Part shown: positions 1 through 9,242 of the stretch, piece after piece | How positions within the stretch are numbered: the stretch's first letter is position 1 | Layout: every line of letters starts with the position of its first letter | From: CAZOOK01 sp964581385 | GTDB taxonomy: Bacteria; Pseudomonadota; Gammaproteobacteria; Nevskiales; Nevskiaceae | Reading direction: 5' to 3' | Assembly: GCA_964581385.1 (NCBI GenBank) | Contig: CAZOOK010000021.1 | Span: 40,674-104,673 of the forward strand | DNA: 64,000 nucleotides | Notes under the pieces: model-generated | The model's database searches: none | What the model was told of the DNA's origin: nothing | What the model saw: the letters and a program-made list of their open reading frames with translations, nothing else | Made by a program: the position numbers and the translations under genes

Positions 1-411
1 GTGCCCGATGTGCACACGCGCCTCGTGCTCTACAAGCGTCTGTCGGAAACGCATAGCGAAGACGAACTCTCCGACCTCAAGGCGGAAATGATCGACCGCT
101 TCGGCGCGTTACCGGATCAAGCCGAGCGCCTGTTCGAAGCCGCGCGTCTGCGCCAGCACGGCGAAGCGCTCGGCATCGTCAAAATCCGCTGCGGCGCGAA
201 AACAGCAGCGCTGGATTTCGGCCCACAGCCGCGCATCGAACCCATCAAGCTCATCAAGCTGATTCAGGCCCAGCCCAAGGTCTACAAGCTCGAAGGACAA
301 CAACGCCTGCATATTACAGCGCAGGATTTCGAAAGCGCCGCCAAGCGCGCGCCACTGCTGGCGCGACTGTTGGCTACACTATCGCCCTCATCTCAATCGG
401 TGCCCGCATGA
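1..411 (+). CDS. mfd: Transcription-repair coupling factor Mfd, C-terminal fragment
   Basis: This is the last 136 residues of Mfd, the ATP-driven translocase that removes stalled RNA polymerase from DNA lesions and recruits UvrA. The gene enters from outside the window; the GTG at base 1 is only an in-frame codon, not the true start. The visible part is the C-terminal TRCF domain, recognisable from the run around residues 8-40 (LVLYKRLSE, then a leucine-rich helix, then DRFGALPDQAE), which is conserved in Mfd proteins. The stop codon overlaps the next start (ATGA at 408-411), so the two genes are translationally coupled. Identification is from family recall and is strong although no helicase motif is inside the window. 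Confidence 0.93.
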   Translation: MPDVHTRLVLYKRLSETHSEDELSDLKAEMIDRFGALPDQAERLFEAARLRQHGEALGIVKIRCGAKTAALDFGPQPRIEPIKLIKLIQAQPKVYKLEGQQRLHITAQDFESAAKRAPLLARLLATLSPSSQSVPA

Positions 412-989
412 TCCACCGAATCTACCGCGTGCTGCTGGTACTCATCGCCGCTCTGCCCGTGGTCGCGACCGCCGAAACCTATCAGGTGGATTTTCTGGTT
501 TTCGCGCAAGGTGGCATCGATGGCGAGGCGCCGCAACTGACGCAATCCGTCGACATCGGACGCGCGATCGATCCTAGCGACGTCAACCGGCTACACAACG
601 CCGGCATCCGCATCGTCACTGAGAGCGCGGGGCGGCTTGCCAACCTCTGGGCGGGACTGAATCGCGGCCATCGTTACGAACCACTCGCGCATCTGTCGTG
701 GATACAGGTCAACCCGCCGGAGCTGCGCGGCCCCTCGCTGCACGTCACTGCGGGAGGTACCATCGACACGCCGACTGGCCCGGTGCGTGCGCTGGACGGC
801 ACTGCCACCCTGCACGGCGGTTTTTATCTGCACGTCGATACCGATCTGGTGTGGACCACACACGGCGCCGATGGAAAACCCGTCTCCTGGCGGCTTGATG
901 AAAACCGTCGGCTGCGGCTCAACGAAACACACTATCTCGATGGCGCGCGGCTGAGTGTAATTACTCGGGTCACAAGACTGACGCAATGA
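408..989 (+). CDS. csiV: CsiV-family peptidoglycan-binding protein
   Basis: A 193-residue exported protein. It has an N-terminal signal peptide (residues 1-22, hydrophobic core VLLVLIAALPVVATA) followed by the YQVDFLVFAQ motif that opens CsiV-type proteins. CsiV of Shewanella binds peptidoglycan and helps MshL secretin; in many gammaproteobacteria the gene lies directly after mfd, as here, with an ATGA overlap. The C-terminal part is beta-rich (GGFYLHVDTDLVW, LSVITRVTRL), as in the family. At 193 residues it is shorter than the usual 250-300, so a linker seems to be missing. Function is inferred from family and synteny. Confidence 0.75.
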   Translation: MIHRIYRVLLVLIAALPVVATAETYQVDFLVFAQGGIDGEAPQLTQSVDIGRAIDPSDVNRLHNAGIRIVTESAGRLANLWAGLNRGHRYEPLAHLSWIQVNPPELRGPSLHVTAGGTIDTPTGPVRALDGTATLHGGFYLHVDTDLVWTTHGADGKPVSWRLDENRRLRLNETHYLDGARLSVITRVTRLTQ

Positions 990-1067
990 AAGCGTCTGTC
1001 TCGATGCGTTTTTGCGGCTGTCTACGGAATTAAGTCCACGTAGACTTAATCGAATCGCCTTCACCCT

Positions 1068-1730
1068 CTATGAGCCGAAGACATAATTAAATGTACGTAT
1101 GTCTTTTGCATAAATATCAGCAACAAACTCTTCCAACTCTTTATCAAAATACGACGTATAAAGCTTATCGGCCCCTAATTTATCATTATTTCCTATAATT
1201 CCTCTGGCAGAAGAATTGATATGCGGCAAAATCGCCCGCTCAATTCCCATCTTCAAACACACAGCGTCAAAGTCGCTCTGTATGGATTCAAATTTTCCAA
1301 CAAAATCAATAAGTAATTTCCCATTTTTATCATATAAAAACTCATACTGGGGCATCAAATGCCTGTATTCATCTGAGTAATTACTTTTCTTTGAAAACCC
1401 TGCAGAAACGAACTCTTTGAATGAATATTTCCCCTCATGGCCCCTGTAACGATACTCGGATACCAGTCTCGCCCAGGGATTTCTAACAAATGAAAAACTA
1501 AAATAATCGGCGAATTGGCTGCTCGAAATATACCCATAATCGACATATTCCCGCGCCGTCAGATGAGCCAACCGTTCAGGACCTTTTGCAGGATCGGGGT
1601 TATAGCGCAGCAAAAGAGGGGCTCGCTCCTCCCAAGACAAGCCATGCAATTTCAAAAAATAATGCTCTATGCTTTGTCCCGCAGTTTTTGGGATATGAAC
1701 GAACAAACATTTATATTTGCTTGAAATCAT
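1068..1730 (-). CDS. Sulfotransferase family protein (Sulfotransfer_2 type)
   Basis: A 220-residue protein. It starts with the 5'-phosphosulfate-binding loop HIPKTAGQSIE (residues 12-22) and carries the 3'-phosphate-binding motif FVRNPWARLVSEY near residues 80-93, the two signatures of PAPS-dependent carbohydrate sulfotransferases. It would transfer sulfate to a glycan, probably in the cytoplasm before export. The gene is clearly richer in A+T than mfd or the transglutaminase gene around it. It is divergent from the glycosyltransferase at 1946, which has the same bias, and the two probably act on the same surface polysaccharide and arrived together. The acceptor sugar cannot be told from sequence. 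Confidence 0.85.
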   Translation of the reverse strand: MISSKYKCLFVHIPKTAGQSIEHYFLKLHGLSWEERAPLLLRYNPDPAKGPERLAHLTAREYVDYGYISSSQFADYFSFSFVRNPWARLVSEYRYRGHEGKYSFKEFVSAGFSKKSNYSDEYRHLMPQYEFLYDKNGKLLIDFVGKFESIQSDFDAVCLKMGIERAILPHINSSARGIIGNNDKLGADKLYTSYFDKELEEFVADIYAKDIRTFNYVFGS

Positions 1731-1945
1731 TTTTGCCTTGGATTGATATCCGAGCCCATATCAATATCGTTTCTTCCAACATCAATGGCGCTGCTTGGAA
1801 GGCAAATCGAACGCGAAAAGACTCGCGCCGATGCTCTCCTATTTCCACTTATTCGCACTCGGAGAATCCGAAATTGCTAATGAAGCATCGTACTCATCGA
1901 CAGTCCGGGAGCATAGCCTAATTTATACTTCAAACCACCGTATAC
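1731..1945. promoter_or_regulatory. Divergent intergenic region of the glycan-modification pair
   Basis: This 215-base spacer separates the divergent sulfotransferase and glycosyltransferase genes and should hold both promoters. No convincing -35/-10 pair or operator was picked out by eye. Short open frames crossing it have no family resemblance. Confidence 0.35.
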
Positions 1946-2869
1946 GTGACTTGCGGGTACAGGCTATGGGAAGCAGCAAGCCATGAGGGCCACTTTATCC
2001 CCATTGCTCTTCGTGAGGATCGATACTTGAACGGCGATAGAGGGAAAAGGATACCAAGAAGAATTTGGATCCTGTGGTTCCAGGGGATAATTAATGCGCC
2101 TCATATAGTCAAAAAATGCGTGGGCTCTTGGGTGAAACTGAATCCAGGCTGGGAAGTCATCATCTTGGACAACAGCAACGTATCAAAATATGTCGATCTG
2201 GACATTCCGGAGAATGTTATTGATCGTATTTCATTAGCGCATAGATCTGATTTGGTTCGCATACAACTGCTATCCAAATACGGAGGGGTTTGGGCCGACG
2301 CTACAACTCTATGCGTGAAACCACTGGATGAGTGGATAGATGATTATTCTATTTCTGGCTTCTTTTCGTTCTACAAGCCGGGACCCGATCGAATTATGTC
2401 AAATTGGTTTATGTCTTGTGAAAAAGACTGCCCGATTGCGGTCAAATTAAATCGGCAGCTGACTTCATTTTGGCGAAATAACAAATTTGATGTGAACAGC
2501 AAATTCAAGCAGGCCGCTATTGCAATTCTTTCTAGGATATTAAACAGGAATGAGAGGACTACAAAATATTGGTTTTCCGCTTTTACTGTGAATATTTTGA
2601 GAGTTTATCCATATTATCTATTCCATTATATGTTTGAGCGATTAGTGAACTTGGATCCCGAAAGCCGCGCGGTCTGGAATAAAACAAAAAAAGTAAGTGC
2701 TGACGCGCCGCACCTGATTCTGAAAACTGGTCTTTTCTCACCTTTGACTCCGGACGTTAAGCAGAAAATTCAGGCGGCGGATGCCCCCGTATATAAATTG
2801 ACGTGGAAATATGATCATGAAAGATATTCACCCGGTACCTTGCTTTATTACGTTCTTGAAGGGCCGTAG
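1946..2869 (+). CDS. Capsular polysaccharide synthesis-type glycosyltransferase (GT32-like)
   Basis: A protein of up to 307 residues resembling the Caps_synth / GT32 family. Key signs are RRIWILWFQG near residue 38, a WEVIILD segment, and the donor-site block ISLAHRSDLVRIQLLSKYGG followed by VWADAT (the GGxWxDxT form of the family's DxD-like motif), then FFSFYKPG. The family adds sugars or sugar phosphates to capsule or O-antigen chains at the inner membrane. The GTG at 1946 is the only standard early start, but the first 30 residues look unlike the family and there is no clear ribosome site, so the start is uncertain. A+T-rich codon use matches the divergent sulfotransferase and suggests joint acquisition. 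Confidence 0.8.
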   Translation: MTCGYRLWEAASHEGHFIPIALREDRYLNGDRGKRIPRRIWILWFQGIINAPHIVKKCVGSWVKLNPGWEVIILDNSNVSKYVDLDIPENVIDRISLAHRSDLVRIQLLSKYGGVWADATTLCVKPLDEWIDDYSISGFFSFYKPGPDRIMSNWFMSCEKDCPIAVKLNRQLTSFWRNNKFDVNSKFKQAAIAILSRILNRNERTTKYWFSAFTVNILRVYPYYLFHYMFERLVNLDPESRAVWNKTKKVSADAPHLILKTGLFSPLTPDVKQKIQAADAPVYKLTWKYDHERYSPGTLLYYVLEGP

Positions 2870-3229
2870 ATCGGCGATTCAGCCTGCCCATTCCATGTCG
2901 AGGCCTTCGATTTCCATAGCCGCGCACTATTTTGTCCGTTCGCTACGTTGAACGTGGCCATGATTCACCCAATTGGAATTTACGTAGCCCAGGGATACGG
3001 GCCATCGCTGTATCGCCTCCCAAGCTCCGAACTTCTGTCGAAGACCGCTGTTCTGCCTCGTCCCAAATTCGGCAGGCGCCGACCTGGGGCGTTTTTTGCA
3101 TGCGGGAGGGCAGCCTCGACCGTTTTCTATCTATATGATGCCGCCACCATGTCGGACACTCGATCGCTCTGCGCGGCCCGTCCGCAACGGGTACGGCAGT
3201 CCGCGCCAACGAAATAAATACGATTCCTC
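2870..3229. other. Intergenic region with no recognised gene
   Basis: 360 bases between the glycosyltransferase and the transglutaminase gene. The short reading frames here overlap each other in several frames and look like no known protein. The promoter of the transglutaminase gene should lie near the right end; no clear promoter or terminator hairpin was found. Confidence 0.4.
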
Positions 3230-6200
3230 ATGAGCATTCATGCCGTCCTGCATCACGAGACTATTTACAAATACGACCGGCGCGTGACGCTGTCGCCGCA
3301 GATTATCCGTCTGCGGCCGGCGCCGCATTGCCGCACGCCGGTCCTCTCGTATGCGATCAAGGTCGAGCCCGCTCAACATTTCATCAACTGGCAGCAGGAC
3401 CCGTTCAGCAACTGGCTGGCGCGCGTGGTATTTCCCGATCCGGTCACAGAGTTCAAGGTAACAGTGGACTTGGTCGCCGACATGGCGATCTACAACCCTT
3501 TCGATTTCTTCGTCGATGAAAAGGCTGAAAATTTCCCGTTCACATACGACGATGCGCTGAAGGAAGATCTCAAACCGTATCTGCGCGCGGCATCGCTTGA
3601 GCCGTATTTGAAGAAATATCTGGCTACGATTCCGCGCGAGAAGAAGCGCGCGAGCGATTTTCTCGTCGAACTGAACCAACGTCTGCAGGGCGAGATCAAG
3701 TATCTGATCCGCATGGAACCGGGCGTACAGACACCGGAGGAGACTCTGGAGAAAGGTTCCGGCTCCTGTCGCGACACTGCCTGGCTGCTCGTGCAGATTC
3801 TGCGACAGCTCGGGCTTGCCGCGCGCTTCGTATCCGGCTACCTGGTGCAACTGACGCCCGATGTGAAATCGCTGGATGGACCTTCCGGCACTGAGTTCGA
3901 CTTCACCGATCTGCACGCCTGGTGCGAAGTGTATCTGCCGGGCGCGGGTTGGATCGGGCTCGATCCGACTTCGGGCTTGCTTGCGGGCGAAGGCCATATC
4001 CCCGTCTGTGCGACACCAGAACCGTCGAGCGCGGCGCCGATTACCGGGTCGATGAGCTATCCCACCGAGGACGAGGAAGACGAGCTCGATACCGACTTCG
4101 AGCATCGCATGAGTGTGCAGCGGCTTTACGAATCGCCGCGCGTGACCAAGCCATACACCGAGGAACAATGGCAGGACATCGACATGCTTGGCCGCAGAGT
4201 CGATGAAACACTGGTGGCCGGCGACGTGCGGCTGACGATGGGTGGTGAACCGACTTTTATCTCGATCGACGACATGCAGGGCGCGGAATGGAACATCGCC
4301 GCCGTCGGTCCGATGAAACAAGGTCTGGCAAATACGGTGATCCGCCGGCTGCGCGACCGCTTCGCACCGAACGGACTGCTGACCTACGGCCAGGGTAAGT
4401 GGTATCCCGGCGAATCGCTGCCGCGCTGGGCATATGCACTATATTGGCGCGGCGACGGCAAGCCACTGGTCCGCACGGAACTCGGCGAAGGGCAGAGGAA
4501 GCCGGACATCAATACTGCGCGCGCACTGATCCGCGGCGTCGCCGAACGGCTCGAAATTTCTCCGGATAATGCACTGCCCGGCTATGAGGACGCGTTCTAC
4601 TACATGCACCGCGAACGGCAGCTGCCCGACAACGTGCTACCGCAGGACAACAAAATCAAGGACCCCGAAGAACGTGCGCGCATTGCCAGAGTGTTCGAGC
4701 GTGGATTGCATAATCCGCGTGGCTACGCACTGCCGGTACAGCGCTGGCAGGCACGCGCGTGGATGTCCGAGCGCTGGACGTTCCGCCAGGGCCGCATGTT
4801 CCTGATTCCCGGCGATTCACCAATCGGCTTCCGGCTGCCATTGGACGCGCTGCCATGGCTACCGCCGATGGCCTATCCGCAGATTATTCCCTACGACCCG
4901 TTCCGCGACCGCCCACCGCTACCCGAACGGGCCGACCAGAGCCGCCAGCCGTTCCTGCAAGCACCGACTACAGAAGCCGACCGCGAGAAACTGCGCCGCG
5001 AGCGCCTGCAGAAAGTGACTGCGGAACGCGATCAGCCGCAGCCGGAACGGCGCGGTGCCTATCTCGAAGGCGGCAATGTGCGCACCGCGCTCACGGTGGA
5101 GCCGCGCGACGGTCATCTGTGCGTGTTCATGCCGCCGGCAAGCGGCCTCGAGGACTATCTGGATATCCTCGCGGCGATCGAAGACACCGCCGTCGAACTC
5201 GACGTGCCGGTGCGCATCGAGGGTTATTCGCCGCCGGCGGATCCGCGTATCAACGTGCTCAGAGTGACGCCCGATCCTGGCGTCATCGAGGTCAACATCC
5301 ATCCCTCACATAGCTGGGAAGAGATGCGCGAGACGACTCTCACGATCTACGAGGAAGCACGACTGTCGCGTCTCGGCACGGAAAAATTCCTCATCGACGG
5401 CCGCGCCGTCGGCACTGGCGGCGGTAATCATTTCGTCCTCGGCGGCGCCACGCCAGCGGACTCGCCGTTTCTGCGCCGGCCGGATCTGATTGGCTCGCTG
5501 ATCCGCTACTGGCAGAACCATCCGGCACTCAGCTACTTCTTCTCCGGCCTGTTCATCGGCGCAACCTCGCAACATCCGCGCATCGACGAAGGCCAGGAAT
5601 CACAGCTGTACGAAGTTGAAATCGCACTGTCGCAGCTGCCGCCGCCCGGCACACAGGTTCCGCTGTGGCTGGTCGATCGCATCCTGCGCAACCTGCTCGT
5701 CGATGTTACCGGCAACACACATCGCACTGAAATCTCGATCGACAAGCTGTACTCACCGGATGGGCCGACAGGCCGTCTCGGGCTCGTAGAATTCCGCGCC
5801 TTTGAAATGCCGCCACATCCGCGCATGAGCCTTGTGCAGCAGCTATTGCTGCGCGCACTGGTCGCGTGGTTCTGGGACAAACCCTACACGCAACCGCTGG
5901 TGCGCTGGGACACGCAGCTGCACGATCAGTTCATGCTGCCGCATTACTGCTGGAACAATTTGCGCGAAGTTCTCGCCGACCTGCGCCGCGCCGGCTTCGC
6001 GTTCAAAGACGAGTGGTTCCTGCCGCACTTTGAATTCCGCTTTCCGCGTCACGGATCGATCCAGTATGGCGGCATTGAAGTGGAATTACGTCACGCACTG
6101 GAACCGTGGCCGGTCCTCGGCGAGGAAGCGGCGGTTGGCGGCACAGCGCGTTTTGTCGATTCCTCGCTCGAACGCTTGCAGGTGCGCGTGACAGGCACGC

Positions 6201-6592
6201 AGAACGAGCGCTATTTCGTCACCGCCCATGGCCGGCGACTACCACTGCGGAACACCGGCGTGCACGGCGAATACGTCGCCGGACTACGCTATCGTGCGTG
6301 GCACCCGGCGTCGGCGCTGCATCCGTCCATTGGTATACATACGCCACTGATTTTCGATCTCTATGATTCGTGGAACAAACGCGCGGTCGCCGGCTGTACC
6401 TATCACGTCATGCATCCAGCGGGCCGCAGCTACGAAACATTTCCAGTAAACAGCTACGAAGCCGAGGCGCGACGCCTCACGCGTTTCGAACCGTTCGGCC
6501 ATACACCATCAAGTTATTGGCCGGCGATCGAAGCACCCAACCCGGAATATCCGCACACATTGGACCTTCGACGCCCCGCCGTTTGCTCGTAA
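3230..6592 (+). CDS. Transglutaminase-like protein with C-terminal DUF2126 domain
   Basis: A 1120-residue cytoplasmic-looking protein with no signal peptide. Residues 1-90 match the bacterial transglutaminase N-terminal domain (HHETIYKYDRRVTLSPQIIR). Residues about 170-260 form the transglutaminase core with the catalytic Cys in GSGSCRDTAWLL, the His in DLHAWCEVYLPGAGW and the Asp in LDPTSG. The remaining roughly 800 residues match DUF2126. This architecture is widespread in proteobacteria and usually sits beside circularly permuted ATP-grasp and alpha-E (DUF403) genes. The proposed role of such clusters is peptide ligation or cleavage. Here the partners are absent from the neighbourhood. Start ATG at 3230 is chosen because the N-terminal domain begins immediately. 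Confidence 0.92.
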   Translation: MSIHAVLHHETIYKYDRRVTLSPQIIRLRPAPHCRTPVLSYAIKVEPAQHFINWQQDPFSNWLARVVFPDPVTEFKVTVDLVADMAIYNPFDFFVDEKAENFPFTYDDALKEDLKPYLRAASLEPYLKKYLATIPREKKRASDFLVELNQRLQGEIKYLIRMEPGVQTPEETLEKGSGSCRDTAWLLVQILRQLGLAARFVSGYLVQLTPDVKSLDGPSGTEFDFTDLHAWCEVYLPGAGWIGLDPTSGLLAGEGHIPVCATPEPSSAAPITGSMSYPTEDEEDELDTDFEHRMSVQRLYESPRVTKPYTEEQWQDIDMLGRRVDETLVAGDVRLTMGGEPTFISIDDMQGAEWNIAAVGPMKQGLANTVIRRLRDRFAPNGLLTYGQGKWYPGESLPRWAYALYWRGDGKPLVRTELGEGQRKPDINTARALIRGVAERLEISPDNALPGYEDAFYYMHRERQLPDNVLPQDNKIKDPEERARIARVFERGLHNPRGYALPVQRWQARAWMSERWTFRQGRMFLIPGDSPIGFRLPLDALPWLPPMAYPQIIPYDPFRDRPPLPERADQSRQPFLQAPTTEADREKLRRERLQKVTAERDQPQPERRGAYLEGGNVRTALTVEPRDGHLCVFMPPASGLEDYLDILAAIEDTAVELDVPVRIEGYSPPADPRINVLRVTPDPGVIEVNIHPSHSWEEMRETTLTIYEEARLSRLGTEKFLIDGRAVGTGGGNHFVLGGATPADSPFLRRPDLIGSLIRYWQNHPALSYFFSGLFIGATSQHPRIDEGQESQLYEVEIALSQLPPPGTQVPLWLVDRILRNLLVDVTGNTHRTEISIDKLYSPDGPTGRLGLVEFRAFEMPPHPRMSLVQQLLLRALVAWFWDKPYTQPLVRWDTQLHDQFMLPHYCWNNLREVLADLRRAGFAFKDEWFLPHFEFRFPRHGSIQYGGIEVELRHALEPWPVLGEEAAVGGTARFVDSSLERLQVRVTGTQNERYFVTAHGRRLPLRNTGVHGEYVAGLRYRAWHPASALHPSIGIHTPLIFDLYDSWNKRAVAGCTYHVMHPAGRSYETFPVNSYEAEARRLTRFEPFGHTPSSYWPAIEAPNPEYPHTLDLRRPAVCS

Positions 6593-6890
6593 AAATACAT
6601 TCGTCGCATCACTCGTTCCTTGTGTCACGACCGAACGGTTTCCGTCTCGGCAATGAACACTGTTGTCAACAGACCCCAGGCCTCGCTGAGGAATAGGTAT
6701 TTCTGACCACAAAACAACTCCGCCAAAAGCACGGTGTTTTGTGACGAAGTTAGCAGTCATTGCGAAATACTATCGCTAGCATCTCGGTAAGCCAATAAGT
6801 GCGATGGACCGTTGTCTCATCGCAGCTCGTTTGCCGGAGCTGACTGTACTCATGGATCTATCGAGAATTTTAAGGATACGAGGACTTTAT
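6593..6890. promoter_or_regulatory. Intergenic region with a 9-bp inverted repeat
   Basis: Contains CACAAAACA at 6708-6716 and its exact complement TGTTTTGTG at 6735-6743, an 18-base loop apart. It could be a terminator-like hairpin after the transglutaminase gene or an operator for the secreted protein gene. There is no T-run after it, so it is not a standard intrinsic terminator. Confidence 0.4.
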
Positions 6891-8264
6891 ATGCAGAATC
6901 GCTTATCGTTCGGAGGCCTAGGCTTTACCGCAACCTCCGCTCTGCTTGTAGCCAGCGTCTGTTTCAGCGCCGAAGCCCGATCTGCACACGGTGCCACCGG
7001 CGCATCTTCCGATACTTATTCACCTCCACCCATTGCCTGCCCCTGGTACTTGGGTGATGACACACCTGCCGATAACGGCTCCACCCCGGCGGATGCAATT
7101 CGCTACGGATGGGTCGATCTCGAAGCTGGCTATTGGGGGTTCGCGCTGGACCCCCGTCTGCCGGCCGGCACCACGAAGTTCCGCATCAACGGCCATTTTC
7201 CGCAAGCACGCAACTTCTCGATCCAGCTATATGCGGGCAATGTGACCGACCTCCAGTCGATGACCGACTACCAGATCCACCCTGACTCCGGCGCTCATTC
7301 TCCATATACCGGGATCAATACGTACAACACATCGGTGCACGTTGGCGATCAAGATACCTATACGATCCATATCGTCTATGGTGTGGCGCCATCCAACCCT
7401 GCGCCGAATACGTTTTACGTAGATGCTTCCCAGTTCACCAGCAAACAGTACGCGGTATTCTTGTTGCGAATCTACAACGCTTTCGCGCCGGTTACCGTCG
7501 CGGATCATGGTGGTTACTCACTGCCATCTGTTGTTCAGGAAACGAATAGTGGAGATGTTCCACTGACAACATTCGCCACTCCGACACGTTGTGATGCCTT
7601 TTTGAACTTCCGCGATGGCGAGCGCAAGGCGGTCGCGAAATTCGTTGATACGGCCAACGCAAGTCCGATCAAACCGGATCTGATCCCTCCCAACAAATAT
7701 CTAAAGCCGCCCCAGTTTCAGATCTACGAAACCACTTCTTCCTCGTGGTTGGTCAATGACAATGCGCGCTACATATACGCCAAGCTGTCGCAGATCAAAG
7801 CGGATCTCGTGCTGATGCGCGCACGCGCTCCAAGCTTCGCCACGCAACCGGGCGTCAGCTCCGATCCACAGCTGCGGCACTGGTCGGTGTGCGAAAACGC
7901 AGCAATCTCGTTCGAAACTTATAGCTGCATCGAAGACTACAAGGCCACTATTGATAAGGACGGCTTCTTCAACGTTGTGTTGTCCTGGCCCGGGAAGAAA
8001 CCGGCGAACGCAAATAGTGCGCATGGATTCGACTGGCTCGCGTGGGGTACGACATACACCGGTGTCCCGATCTATCGGCAGATGCTCCCATCGCCCAATT
8101 TCACTCAATCGGCATTCCGGGTCCCGACGGGAACCGATCCTTCAACAATCATGGGCGACTACTGGATGCAAGCCACCTACTGCTCGAAGGCGGTATTTGA
8201 CACCCACACTGAGGCGGGTAACACGCCGTCCCAAGTATTCGATGCTTGCAAGGCGGGACAGTAG
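6891..8264 (+). CDS. Secreted protein of unknown function
   Basis: A 457-residue protein. The ATG at 6891 is preferred because it is preceded by an AGGA-type site and begins a signal peptide (hydrophobic stretch LGFTATSALLVASVCFSAEA, then Ala-x-Ala-type cleavage near residue 30); an upstream in-frame ATG would spoil this. The mature part opens with PIACPWYLGDD and holds a beta-rich domain (YWGFALDPRLPAGTTKFRI, FSIQLYAGNV, YTIHIVYGV), then a second half with several cysteines (CDAFLNF, SVCENAAISFETYSC, YCSKAVF, FDACK) that could form disulfides in the periplasm. I do not recognise the family. It stands alone, closed by a strong terminator at 8347. Confidence 0.75.
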   Translation: MQNRLSFGGLGFTATSALLVASVCFSAEARSAHGATGASSDTYSPPPIACPWYLGDDTPADNGSTPADAIRYGWVDLEAGYWGFALDPRLPAGTTKFRINGHFPQARNFSIQLYAGNVTDLQSMTDYQIHPDSGAHSPYTGINTYNTSVHVGDQDTYTIHIVYGVAPSNPAPNTFYVDASQFTSKQYAVFLLRIYNAFAPVTVADHGGYSLPSVVQETNSGDVPLTTFATPTRCDAFLNFRDGERKAVAKFVDTANASPIKPDLIPPNKYLKPPQFQIYETTSSSWLVNDNARYIYAKLSQIKADLVLMRARAPSFATQPGVSSDPQLRHWSVCENAAISFETYSCIEDYKATIDKDGFFNVVLSWPGKKPANANSAHGFDWLAWGTTYTGVPIYRQMLPSPNFTQSAFRVPTGTDPSTIMGDYWMQATYCSKAVFDTHTEAGNTPSQVFDACKAGQ

Positions 8265-8346
8265 TTCCGGCGGCAACTTTCTCACAGTGAACGCCTGAAG
8301 GAGTGCCGGCGATAAATTGCAGCTGTCGATAGCGTTTTTCTTTCTG

Positions 8347-8387
8347 AGCGGGTCGGTCATCGAATGACTGACCCGCTTTTCTTTTTC
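8347..8387 (+). terminator. Rho-independent terminator after the secreted protein gene
   Basis: A 14-bp stem (8347-8360 with 8364-8377, one G-U pair, CGA loop) is followed by TTTCTTTTTC. The stem arms read AGCGGGTCGGTCAT and ATGACTGACCCGCT. Confidence 0.92.
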
Positions 8388-8417
8388 TGCACCGCAGCAT
8401 CGTCCGGGGAACAAAAT

Positions 8418-8437
8418 CTGGGGGTCAATACCCCCAG
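8418..8437. repeat. Perfect 7-bp hairpin upstream of the GGDEF remnant
   Basis: CTGGGGG at 8418-8424 and CCCCCAG at 8431-8437 with a six-base loop. It lies between the terminator and the broken GGDEF gene. It may be part of an operator or an mRNA leader; there is no T-run. Confidence 0.4.
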
Positions 8438-8495
8438 CCGGCTTTGTCCGGTTCGCATTTCGTTAAGAATAGCTCAGCCAAGCAACCCCCAAGGA

Positions 8496-8962
8496 GTGAC
8501 AGATTTGCTGACCGGTGTCCTCGATCGGCGGGCGTTCGACGAAGTGTTCCACACTTCGCGATTGACCGGGCTCGAGCCGAAGGCACGCCACTGTGCCTGG
8601 CGCTGTTCGACCGATAACTTCAAGAACGTCAACGACTCTTATGGCCACGTATTCGGGGACAAAGTACTGCGTTCCATTGCCAAAATATTGAAGGACGGCA
8701 CCAAGGGCGCCGAGAATTCGCGGTGCTGCTACCGCAGACGAGTCTGCAAAACGCGACTCGCGTGATCGAGTCCTTGCCCGGCGGAATCGCGATGGGTCGC
8801 GTGCGCGATGCCAGCGGTGAACCCTTGCGTAAAATCACCGCGTCTGCGGGAGTCGGCACTTATCGTGGAAATGAAAGCGCGGAGGAATTCGTCGCGCGTG
8901 TCGACACCGCGCTCTATGAATCCAAGCGGCGCGGCCGCAATCGCGTAACGGTTGCGGATTGA
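8496..8962 (+). pseudogene. Diguanylate cyclase (GGDEF) remnant, frameshifted
   Basis: Two adjacent frames each encode half of a GGDEF domain. The first (8496 to about 8712) gives TDLLTGVLDRRAFDEVF and NVNDSYGHVFGDKVLRSIAK, the normal opening of the domain. The second (from about 8711 to 8962) gives FAVLLPQTSL, then ITASAGVGTY and VDTALYESKRRGRNRVTV, the normal ending. The junction falls exactly where the GG(D/E)EF signature should be: the bases for roughly ten residues ending in that signature are missing and the frame shifts. Cyclase activity should therefore be lost. No sensor domain is attached. The intact relative probably acted with the porin and binding protein downstream. Confidence 0.8.
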
Positions 8963-9084
8963 GCAGTCAATCATGACGCCGAGGTGATCACAGACGGGGA
9001 CAGCCTTCCTCGGAGTTCGCCGCCCGATGTTTCCATACGCTGCGGCCACTACTCGAAATTTTTATCTGGCGCCCGTACACTCCG

Positions 9085-9113
9085 GCTTTCGCACTGGGGG
9101 AAACTGCGAAAGC
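9085..9113. repeat. 9-bp inverted repeat upstream of the porin gene
   Basis: GCTTTCGCA at 9085-9093 pairs exactly with TGCGAAAGC at 9105-9113 around an 11-base loop. No T-run follows. It may be a remnant terminator of the GGDEF gene or a regulator site for the porin. Confidence 0.45.
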
Positions 9114-9167
9114 ATCCTGAACTGAGTAGACTGCATTTCCGATCCACCCGTAATCAGGTTGATCGGG

Positions 9168-9187
9168 GTACCGGTTATAACTGGTAC
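9168..9187. promoter_or_regulatory. Near-perfect 20-bp dyad upstream of the porin gene (candidate operator)
   Basis: GTACCGGTTATAACTGGTAC is its own reverse complement except for one base pair (positions 6 and 15). It sits about 55 bases before the porin start, where a regulator or promoter would act. The assignment as an operator is inference. Confidence 0.5.
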
Positions 9188-9242
9188 ATATCAACAGCTT
9201 GTGTAAAACTGCACGCGCCGGCCGTACCACGGGAGGAGCCTA

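Noticed and set aside
3131..4321. 396-codon open frame on the minus strand
   Set aside because: Antisense of the transglutaminase domain, whose catalytic motifs are intact.
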